This document shows positions 1-5,307 of a DNA stretch of 14,414 bases, piece after piece. Under the pieces are notes generated by a model. The model had not been told where the DNA came from. It was given only the letters and a program-made list of their open reading frames with translations, and searched no databases. The first letter of the stretch is position 1; every line of letters begins with the position of its first letter. This stretch comes from an uncultured Dialister sp. (GTDB lineage: Bacteria > Bacillota > Negativicutes > Veillonellales > Dialisteraceae). The translations under genes and the position numbers were made by a program. The stretch covers positions 1-14,414 of the forward strand of contig NZ_UPZP01000053.1 of assembly GCF_900538805.1 (NCBI RefSeq). Reading direction: 5' to 3'.

Positions 1-87
1 ATATATCTTGAGTTGTTGGCCACAATTCCTGAGCTAAAATTGGCTAAAATTGATGGACTAAAAATGGCTATAATTGCCGGGCTCTAA
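1..87 (+). CDS. possible 3' end of an upstream gene (partial)
   Basis: Frame 1 is open from the first base of the window to a TAA at 85-87 and encodes 28 residues rich in Leu, Ile, Ala and Lys (ending KMAIIAGL). The other two forward frames hit stops within the first 40 bases. The stop is followed directly by the stem-loop array, as expected for a gene end. A stretch this short could be open by chance, and the same DNA contains four degenerate copies of GCTAAAATTG (33, 43, 57, 67), so it may instead be repeat DNA. I do not recognise the peptide. Confidence 0.3.
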   Translation: MYLELLATIPELKLAKIDGLKMAIIAGL

Positions 88-241
88 CACGCGCGCGAGG
101 GGCTTGTCCCCTGGGCCGGTGCTGTTAAGAGTCATGCCCTTGTGCTGGCACCCGCCATGACGAAGTCATGGCGGGAAGGTTGACAGCCGCTTCGCGGCTG
201 AGGTTTGACAGGGCTGACGCCCTGAGGGTTCGAAAGTTTGA

Positions 242-326
242 CACAGCCTGCGGCTGTGAGGGTTGTGGTGGGCGGCTGCGCCGCCAGTTTGTATAAAACC
301 GTACAACCGCCCTGGCGGGCGAGGGA
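242..326 (+). repeat. composite hairpin element, copy 1
   Basis: The order is stem 242-258, linker AGGGTT, GTGGTGGGCG, stem 271-285, then the core CAGTTTGTATAAAACC at 285-300, then TACAACCG and a third GC-rich hairpin ending in GAGGGAAAA. A second copy with the same order of linkers but different stems lies at 14255-14386. Confidence 0.75.
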
Positions 327-519
327 AAAGAGTTTCCCCCTTGCCCGCTTCGCGGGACTTCCCCCGCAAGCGGTGGCAGAACAAAGCTCCGCGAATCATT
401 TTTCTCAAAAGTTGCTCTACATTAAGCACGGGTTGTAGTCCCACCGCACAGCGGGGGGAAGGTGGTGCCGTAGGCACCAAAGGGGGGAAAGCCGCCGTAG
501 GCGGCTAACGCATCGCCAT

Positions 520-574
520 GCTTAGCGTGACTTACGTAGAAACAGGGAAAGTACGTAACGCTGATTTCATAAGC
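520..574. other. long interrupted palindrome
   Basis: TTACGTA at 532-538 is repeated inverted as TACGTAA at 552-558 around a 13-nt spacer. The symmetry extends outward with AGCG/CGCT (524-527 and 559-562) and GCTTA/TAAGC (520-524 and 570-574). It lies about 120-180 bases before the holin gene. It could be a protein-binding site or a cruciform; no terminator T-run follows. Confidence 0.4.
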
Positions 575-599
575 ATTGCCGCGAAGCGGCTATCCACAA

Positions 600-638
600 C
601 CCTTTGAACCTTATGAACCTTCTGAACCCTTTGAACCC
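600..638. repeat. tandem ~10-bp repeats (TTTGAACC type)
   Basis: Four imperfect copies of a unit of about ten bases read CCTTTGAAC, CTTATGAAC, CTTCTGAAC and CCTTTGAAC. The reverse complement (GGTTCAnAGG) appears as a tandem run at 14274-14312, inside the second composite hairpin element. Confidence 0.6.
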
Positions 639-696
639 AATCAACGCAAGTGAATCAAACGCACAGCATACCAAATGACTCAAAAAAGGAGGTCTT

Positions 697-1170
697 ATGC
701 AGCAAATTGAAAAACTGATTGATTTATACCCTGTAAAGACGGTAAGTACAATTTTCCTGATTTTCCTGATGGATGCAAGGACTGTCCTCTTCCTCTGCTT
801 CGCCCTGCTGGTGGTGCTTGACTGCCTGACCAGGTGGACGGCTATCAGCTTCAAAAGTCTTGCGGAACGGAACAAAAAAACGACGCTGGCGGCTGCGCTC
901 TGGGGCATACCCTCAGCCAGAAGGAAAGGGCTGATCCGAAGTTTCGACATGAGGTTGGGGATGGATAAACTTCTTCTCTATCTTCTCTGCACACTGGCCG
1001 CCTCATCCTGCGATATGATTTTCGGCGTCCTGGGGACGCCGGCATGGATGACCAGTTTCATCATAGGCTACATGAGTGTGACGGAAATTCTGTCAATCAT
1101 TGAAAATTTGTCGGATGCGGGCGTCAGCTCTCTTTCCCGGCTGGCTGAAAAACTGAAAGGAAAACTCTGA
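697..1170 (+). CDS. phage holin (toxin-secretion/phage-lysis holin family)
   Basis: This 157-aa membrane protein should form the inner-membrane lesion that lets the neighbouring endolysin out and triggers lysis. Hydrophobic segments lie near residues 15-45, 85-110 and 118-135. The layout, with a short N-terminal helix, a basic middle (around ERNKKTTLAAALWG), the stretch MDKLLLYLL, an xxFIIGYMSVTEILSIIENL helix and a lysine-rich tail, fits the phage_holin_4 (phi-Cp1/TcdE-type) family, where a C-terminal 'TEILSI.EN' signature is typical. The start is set by a strong AAGGAGGT at 686-693, four bases before ATG. It is the first gene of the lysis block, with the endolysin one base downstream. Family assignment is by recognition of the pattern, not by search. 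Confidence 0.85.
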   Translation: MQQIEKLIDLYPVKTVSTIFLIFLMDARTVLFLCFALLVVLDCLTRWTAISFKSLAERNKKTTLAAALWGIPSARRKGLIRSFDMRLGMDKLLLYLLCTLAASSCDMIFGVLGTPAWMTSFIIGYMSVTEILSIIENLSDAGVSSLSRLAEKLKGKL

Positions 1171-1171
1171 A

Positions 1172-1771
1172 ATGCTTGGAATCGATGTATCGGAACACAA
1201 CGGAGAAATCGACTGGAAACGAGTTGCGGGAGAAGGCGCAGGCTTTGCCATTATCCGGGCGGGATACGGAAGCGCCTATCTGGACAGCCGGTTTTATGAG
1301 AACGTGAATGGAGCCCATGACGCGGGACTGAAACTGGGGGTGTACCACTTCGGATATGCCCGCCATGGGGGAGAGCTGGAAGTGGAAAGGGATTTCCTTC
1401 TCTCCATCCTTGGGGACTGCGGCCTTACACCGGACCTTCTCCCCATGGGGGTCTTCTGGGATGTGGAAGAGGACTCTTACAGGAATAGGGAGTTTCCAAG
1501 GCCCGGGGTGATTAACCGGATGTGCCACGCATTCTGCGAAGGCGTCGCCGCCAAAGGCTACCGGGCAGGCATCTACTCCAGCGCCGGATGGTTTCAAAGC
1601 CACATCAGGGCGGCGGAGTTCAAAGACCGCCTCATCTGGGCGGCGCAGTGGTGGAAAGAATGCATGGTGAAGGAAGCGGCTCTTTGGCAGTTTACGGACC
1701 ATCTGGAAATTGGCGGTCAGCTTTTTGACGGAAACCGGCTTTTGGAGAATGATCATGGCGGTGAATTATGA
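1172..1771 (+). CDS. GH25 lysozyme (phage endolysin)
   Basis: This 199-aa single-domain glycoside hydrolase family 25 muramidase cleaves the N-acetylmuramyl-N-acetylglucosamine backbone of peptidoglycan. Visible family motifs are GIDVSEHNG at residues 3-11 with catalytic Asp5, FAIIRAGYG at 25-33, GVYHF at 56-60, the DxE catalytic pair in WDVEED (Asp97, Glu99), AGIYSS at 132-137 and the C-terminal ALWQFTD at 170-176. There is no signal peptide and no added cell-wall binding domain, so export depends on the holin next door. It starts one base after the holin stop, with AAAGGA inside the holin end as ribosome binding site. Its last 17 bases are also coding in both other frames: the following genes start at 1755 and 1768, the second by an ATGA overlap. 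Confidence 0.93.
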   Translation: MLGIDVSEHNGEIDWKRVAGEGAGFAIIRAGYGSAYLDSRFYENVNGAHDAGLKLGVYHFGYARHGGELEVERDFLLSILGDCGLTPDLLPMGVFWDVEEDSYRNREFPRPGVINRMCHAFCEGVAAKGYRAGIYSSAGWFQSHIRAAEFKDRLIWAAQWWKECMVKEAALWQFTDHLEIGGQLFDGNRLLENDHGGEL

Positions 1772-2078
1772 AACCCTCATCCGCCGCCTTCTCCCTCTTC
1801 TTCTTGCTTTCCTTCTGGGCCTTGCCGGTGGATGCGGCCTCACCCTTTTCATCGGAGAAAACCTACCGGATAACGGAAACAGAGCTTTTCAGACTGGAAT
1901 CGGACTTGGACAGAGCCTTAACGGAGAACGGGAAACAGAAAGAACAGTCAGAGAGGCTGAGGTTACAGCTGAAAAACTTGGAAACTCAGTCGAAAGAGAG
2001 GAAGAAAGCCTTAGAGACGGTAAGGAAATCCTTCGAAGAGTACGCCAGAGAGGAGCGGAAAAAACAGGAGAGCCTTAG
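1755..2078 (+). CDS. membrane-anchored coiled-coil protein, i-spanin candidate
   Basis: This 107-aa protein begins MAVNYETLIRR, has one hydrophobic segment (about residues 12-32, rich in Leu/Ala/Gly and containing LAGGCG), and continues as a highly charged, probably coiled-coil tail ending in a basic RRVRQRG stretch. That is the layout of an inner-membrane spanin, which would act with an outer-membrane partner to disrupt the outer membrane after endolysin action. The start chosen is ATG 1755, with GGAG at 1744-1747 as ribosome binding site; ATG 1749 is an alternative. The gene lies out of frame over the next gene for about 310 bases, a nesting like Rz/Rz1. The LAGGC could also be a poor lipobox. 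No sequence signature proves spanin function; the assignment is from topology and position. Confidence 0.6.
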   Translation: MAVNYETLIRRLLPLLLAFLLGLAGGCGLTLFIGENLPDNGNRAFQTGIGLGQSLNGERETERTVREAEVTAEKLGNSVEREEESLRDGKEILRRVRQRGAEKTGEP

Positions 2079-2145
2079 AAGGGAAAGAAATGCTGCTATA
2101 GGCGTGGCCGGACTGCTGGTAGTGGCATTGGTGTCAGGAAAATGA
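1768..2145 (+). CDS. signal-peptide/coiled-coil/C-terminal TM protein, spanin-like
   Basis: This 125-aa protein has a typical signal peptide (MKPSSAAFSLFFLLSFWALP, with VDA-A as a plausible signal peptidase I site), a long charged coiled coil (residues about 35-105, starting YRITETELFRLESDL) and a C-terminal hydrophobic helix NAAIGVAGLLVVALV. I recall similar small proteins (Y-I-T-E-x-E-L-x-x-LE, coiled coil, RRxRN, hydrophobic end) beside lysis genes in Negativicutes prophages, but cannot confirm this here. The start overlaps the lysozyme stop as ATGA, and its own stop overlaps an ATG at 2142, so translation is probably coupled. It has no cysteine, so it is not a classical lipoprotein o-spanin; a periplasm-spanning (unimolecular spanin-like) role is inference. 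Confidence 0.65.
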   Translation: MKPSSAAFSLFFLLSFWALPVDAASPFSSEKTYRITETELFRLESDLDRALTENGKQKEQSERLRLQLKNLETQSKERKKALETVRKSFEEYAREERKKQESLRRERNAAIGVAGLLVVALVSGK

Positions 2146-2162
2146 CGACGAAAGGAGAAAAT

Positions 2163-2423
2163 ATGGAAAATCTCATAGACCAGCTGCAGGTGATCCGCGT
2201 ACAGCTCGACGAGCTGGAAAAAGAAATCCGCGGGATGATGCCGAAGAAGGAAGAAAAGCCGCCAGTCACCTTGGGCGATGTGCGGGGGCTGATGGCGGAG
2301 AAATGGAACCTTGGGAAGAGGGATGAAGTGAGATCTCTTCTGGCAGAGTACGGAGCCAAAAAGCTGACGGATGTATCGCCCAGGCACTATGAAGAATTGG
2401 CAGGAAAGATAGAAGCATTATGA
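2163..2423 (+). CDS. small phage protein of the 'rrp5-like' replication-cassette family
   Basis: The 86-aa product begins with a helical, charged segment (MENLIDQLQVIRVQLDELEKEI), followed by a Lys/Glu/Pro linker and a C-terminal helical domain: TLGDVRGLMAEKW, RDEVRSLLAEYGAKKLTDV and HYEELAGKIEAL. The pattern 'T..DVR..LA.K...G...EVR.LL..YGA.KLS.I....Y..L' is one I recognise from small proteins encoded beside DUF2815 and phage DNA polymerase in Firmicute prophages, often labelled 'rRNA biogenesis protein rrp5' without evidence. Its function is unknown. ATG 2163 is preferred because AAAGGAG lies at 2150-2156; an in-frame ATG at 2142 overlapping the previous stop is the alternative. Confidence 0.65.
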   Translation: MENLIDQLQVIRVQLDELEKEIRGMMPKKEEKPPVTLGDVRGLMAEKWNLGKRDEVRSLLAEYGAKKLTDVSPRHYEELAGKIEAL

Positions 2424-2435
2424 AAAGGAGACGCT

Positions 2436-2978
2436 ATGAAAGATTTGACGAAAGTGGTGACAGGACAGAACACAAGATTTTCCTATGCCAACGTGTGGGA
2501 ACCGCGTAAGTTTAAGGGAGACCGGGCCAAATACTCCATCTGCCTCATTATCCCCAAAGAGGACGGAGAAACCCTTGCCAAAGTGGAGCAGGCCATAGCA
2601 GAAGCCTACCGGCAGGGACAGGAAAAGCTCACAGGAGCCGATGGGAAAACAGTGCCCCTCTCAAGCATGATCCTTCCGCTTCGTGACGGCGACATGGACA
2701 GAAGGAACGATACGGTTTACCGCCATACCTACTACCTCAACGCCAGAAGCGACATACCGCCGGGCATTGTAGACGGAAGCCTGAATCGGATTACCGAGAA
2801 ATCCGTTTTCTACTCCGGCTGCTACGGCAGGGCATCCATTCACTTCTACGCCTTCAACCACGATGGAAAAATGGGCATCGCCTGCGGGCTGCTCAATCTG
2901 CAGAAACTGGCAGATGGACCGGCGCTGGGAAACTGGAGCACGCCGGAAGAAGATTTTGGAGACTTTATTTTCACTTGA
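2436..2978 (+). CDS. phage ssDNA-binding protein (DUF2815 / Enc34 type)
   Basis: This 180-aa product matches the DUF2815 family (Enc34-type ssDNA-binding proteins with an OB-like fold), which coats single-stranded DNA during phage replication. The signature is TRFSYANVWEP near residues 13-23, followed by KYSICLIIPKED, then a DRRNDTVYRHTYYLNARS block, the VYSGCYGRASIHFYAF-like core (VFYSGCYGR, residues about 123-131) and NLQKLADG. The tail STPEEDFGDFIFT is acidic with aromatic residues, as in other SSBs that use the tail to contact partners. Length is typical. Ribosome binding site AAAGGAG at 2424-2430. It is followed by repeat DNA instead of the usual direct continuation into the polymerase gene, which begins 1.26 kb downstream. 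Confidence 0.85.
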   Translation: MKDLTKVVTGQNTRFSYANVWEPRKFKGDRAKYSICLIIPKEDGETLAKVEQAIAEAYRQGQEKLTGADGKTVPLSSMILPLRDGDMDRRNDTVYRHTYYLNARSDIPPGIVDGSLNRITEKSVFYSGCYGRASIHFYAFNHDGKMGIACGLLNLQKLADGPALGNWSTPEEDFGDFIFT

Positions 2979-3039
2979 GAAGATAAGCGATTGATGCATA
3001 GGAGGAAGGATCGTAGAGTGGAGTCAAAAACTATGGCAT

Positions 3040-3260
3040 AAGAATGTGTCAAATGCAAAAGGATTGAAGATCGAGGATCGGGAGGAATGGAGTCAAATGA
3101 AAAGGGATCGAAGATTGAAGATCGAAGATCGTTTTGACCCTCGAACTTCGACCCTCGGTCCCTGCTCAAATGACATTATAGGTATCTCATCGAAATGAGG
3201 CTGTCATCCCCGCCCCCCGACCTTCGGTCCCTGCTCAAATGACTCTAAAGGTATTCCTCC
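3040..3260. repeat. repeat block left of the four-helix-bundle gene
   Basis: No gene is seen here. The block contains GAGTCAAATG spacers, purine-rich runs built of GATCGAAGAT units (3061-3085, 3105-3131) and pyrimidine-rich CGACCCTCGGTCC units, two of which (anchors at 3154 and 3223) are followed by CTGCTCAAATGAC. The stretch 3092-3175 is a close copy of 3828-3911 on the far side of the neighbouring gene. Confidence 0.75.
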
Positions 3261-3276
3261 TGATTGACGCAACCCT

Positions 3277-3639
3277 CTAACACTTTAATTCGTAAGACCG
3301 GATAAGGCGCATGAGAATTCTTGTTGTCTGATCCTGCATCTGCATAACAGGAAGCAATTCTTCTTTTGTAAGATAACCAATATCCATGCATGTGATAAGT
3401 TGTGCTTCCAGTTCGTATGCAGAACCTCTTGCAATATAAAGAAAATGAATTCTGTCCTTTATTGTTTTACGTCCGAAACCTTCGGCAATGTTAAAAGTTA
3501 TGGAAGTAACTGCTCTTCTGATCTGTGATGATAACGCATATGTTTCACTGGGAGGAAGTTTAGAGATTACGTTTTTATACGTCATTATTGTAAGTTGTCG
3601 TGACATTTTGAATACAACCAAATCATGATAGCTGCCCAT
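3277..3639 (-). CDS. four-helix-bundle protein (S23/23S rRNA-IVS family)
   Basis: The 120-aa product has the hallmark pattern of the four-helix-bundle family (TIGR02436; S23-like proteins first found in intervening sequences of 23S rRNA genes): SSQIRRAVTSITFNIAEGFGR at about residues 37-57, FLYIARGSAYELEAQL at about 67-82, DIGYL and a final ILMRLIRSYE helix. Members form small helical bundles; their role is unclear. The start is fixed by AAGGAGG nine bases upstream (about 3649-3655 on the plus strand). It lies opposite to all neighbours, between the phage SSB and polymerase genes, enclosed by a pair of long direct repeats, and looks like an insertion into the phage module. It is not associated with an rRNA gene here. 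Confidence 0.85.
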   Translation of the reverse strand: MGSYHDLVVFKMSRQLTIMTYKNVISKLPPSETYALSSQIRRAVTSITFNIAEGFGRKTIKDRIHFLYIARGSAYELEAQLITCMDIGYLTKEELLPVMQMQDQTTRILMRLIRSYELKC

Positions 3640-3714
3640 GGCGTAAAACCTCCTTGAGTTATGTTAATCCCACAATGTATAAAACACTACGATAAATCTT
3701 ATTATATCATGACA

Positions 3715-4225
3715 AAAGCGGAGAATAGAGTCAAAAGCGGAGTATAGCGTCAAAAGTGACCATATAGAATAGAGTCAAAAGAAAAGGGATCAGGAGGTAG
3801 AGTCAAAGGCACGCATATAGAATAGAGTCAAATGAAGAGGGATCGAAGATTGAAGATCACAGATCGTTTCGACCCTCGACCCTCAATCCTCGGTCCATTC
3901 GCTATTGACACTACCGGTAACCCGTCGAAATAACTTAACCCTCCCCGACCCTCGACCTTCGGTCTTCGGTCCTTTCACAAATGATACTACTGGTAACCCG
4001 TCGAGATGACCCAACTCTCCCGACCCTCGGTCCATCCGCTATTGACGTTGCCGGTAACCCGTCGAAATGACGCACTCATCCTCGACCCTCGATCCTCGGT
4101 CCTTTCACATATGATACTAATGGTAACTCGTCGAAATGACTCAACTCTCCCGCCCCCCGACCCTCGACCCTCGGTCCGTTCGCCTATGACTATAATGGCA
4201 TTACCCCACTATTGACGCTAACCAC
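3715..4225. repeat. irregular tandem repeat array upstream of the polymerase gene
   Basis: The first part (3715-3835) holds short units around AGAATAGAGTCAAAAG. The second part (3866-4225) holds five units of roughly 61-76 bases, with CTCGGTCC or TTCGGTCC anchors at 3889, 3965, 4026, 4095 and 4170, each followed by a (C/A)NNATGA or CTATTGAC element and, in most, GGTAACCCGTCGAAATGAC. The units vary in length and sequence, unlike CRISPR. No gene is seen; open frames here are repeat-derived. Confidence 0.8.
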
Positions 4226-4239
4226 GCAAAGGAGCTCAA

Positions 4240-5307
4240 ATGACACTCACACTAGATATCGAAACCTACAGTCCCACAGATCTTGCCCGCAGCGGCGTGT
4301 ACAAGTACGCGGAGCATCCGGATTTTTCCATTCTTCTCTTTGGCTACGCCGTGGACGACGGAGAAGTGAAGGTGGTGGATCTGGCGAAGGGGGAGTGCAT
4401 ACCTGATGAAATCCTTCAGGCCCTCACGGATCCGCTGGTGACGAAGTGGGCGTTTAACGCCGCCTTTGAACGAATCTGCCTGTCCCGGTATCTTCGGGAA
4501 CACTGCTCTTCCCATTTCCTTTCCTACGGTGAGGCGGGGGACACGGCAGGAAAGTACTTGGACCCTCTGGGGTGGAAATGTTCACAGGTGCTGGCTTCAT
4601 CCTTTGGATTTCCTCTTTCCCTTAAAGACTTGGGCAATGTGCTGGGGCTTTCAGAAAGAAAGATGGACGAGGGGAGCCGTCTCATAGGGCTCTTCTCCCT
4701 GCCCGGGCCAATGGGCCGCCACTTTCCGGAAGAGTTTCCGGAAGAGTGGGAGCTTTTCAAGAAATACAACGGCCGGGACGTGGAAGTGGAAATGGAAGTG
4801 CGCAGAGCCTTTGCCCCTTTCCGGACGTCTGCATCGCTTTGGGATGAATACCACGAGGACCAGCGGATTAATGACCGGGGCATTCCGGTGGACATTCCCT
4901 TTGTGAAAGCGGCCCTTTCCATGGGAGAAAAAGCGGGCATGGATTTGCTTTCACGGCTGAAGCACCTGACAGGCCTTCTGAATCCCAAATCCCCCTGCCA
5001 GATGAAAGCATGGCTTTCGGCCAACGGCCAGAAGGCGGATTCTCTCACGAAAAAGGAAACGGCAAAACTCCTTGCCTCTTCTACCGGCGCAGTCAAAGAA
5101 GCCCTCATGCTCTATGGACAGGTGCAGAAATCATCCCTTGCCAAGTACGGCGCCATGATTGACGCCGTCTGCGGCGACGGGAGAGCCCGGGGTATGTTCC
5201 GTTTCTATGGCGCCGCCAGAAGCGGCCGCTGGGCGGGGCGGCACATCCAGCTCCAGAACCTACCGAGAAACAGTCTGGAAGACCTTGACCTGGCCCGGCG
5301 CCTTTGA
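4240..5307 (+). CDS. phage family A DNA polymerase, N-terminal part (frameshifted)
   Basis: This 355-aa piece carries the 3'-5' proofreading exonuclease domain and the start of the polymerase domain. Exonuclease motif I is LDIETYS (Asp6, Glu8), motif II is in WAFNAAFE at about 70-77, and motif III is YNGRDVEVEM at about residues 177-186. The polymerase motif RSGRWAGRHIQLQNLPRN lies at about 328-345. It ends early at a TGA (5305-5307); the remaining motifs A, B and C follow in the -1 frame. ATG 4240 is fixed by AAAGGAG at 4228-4234. The intact protein would be about 650 aa, usual for this DUF2815-linked phage polymerase group. Whether the break is mutation, assembly error or recoding cannot be told from sequence. 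Confidence 0.85.
   Translation: MTLTLDIETYSPTDLARSGVYKYAEHPDFSILLFGYAVDDGEVKVVDLAKGECIPDEILQALTDPLVTKWAFNAAFERICLSRYLREHCSSHFLSYGEAGDTAGKYLDPLGWKCSQVLASSFGFPLSLKDLGNVLGLSERKMDEGSRLIGLFSLPGPMGRHFPEEFPEEWELFKKYNGRDVEVEMEVRRAFAPFRTSASLWDEYHEDQRINDRGIPVDIPFVKAALSMGEKAGMDLLSRLKHLTGLLNPKSPCQMKAWLSANGQKADSLTKKETAKLLASSTGAVKEALMLYGQVQKSSLAKYGAMIDAVCGDGRARGMFRFYGAARSGRWAGRHIQLQNLPRNSLEDLDLARRL

Larger units (their letters stand above)
88..600. repeat. array of short GC-rich stem-loops with 3-4 nt loops
   Basis: There is no convincing gene here. Instead there is a run of near-perfect hairpins: 151-161/165-175 (11 bp, loop GAA), 184-190/194-200 (loop TTC), 209-214/219-224 (loop TGAC), 242-248/252-258 (loop TGC), 271-276/280-285 (loop TGC), 464-469/473-478 (loop GTA), 491-496/500-505 (loop GTA) and 578-582/586-590 (loop GAA). 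The linkers recur although the stems differ: TTTGACA or GTTGACA before several stems, AGG or AGGGTT after them, GGGGGGAA before others. Open frames across this region are by-products of its composition. This resembles palindromic-unit (REP/BIME-like) repeat DNA; its function is unknown. Confidence 0.7.

Noticed and set aside
166..508. Open frames on both strands in the hairpin array
   Set aside because: They run across short palindromes, give Gly/Arg/Pro/Ala-rich peptides on both strands and lack ribosome binding sites.
1710..1754. Upstream extension of the i-spanin candidate to 1710
   Set aside because: The start at 1755 has GGAG at proper distance, and the extension lies wholly inside the lysozyme and adds no conserved sequence.
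3277..3639. Four-helix-bundle gene as evidence of a 23S rRNA intervening sequence
   Set aside because: No rRNA sequence flanks the gene; both sides are repeat DNA and phage genes.
3866..4225. Possible CRISPR array
   Set aside because: Units vary in length (61-76 bp) and in sequence, there are no constant repeats with unique spacers, and no cas genes are present.
4524..5108. Long minus-strand frame (194 codons) within the polymerase gene
   Set aside because: It is antisense to a region with clear polymerase/exonuclease motifs and has no recognisable features; it is a shadow of codon use.
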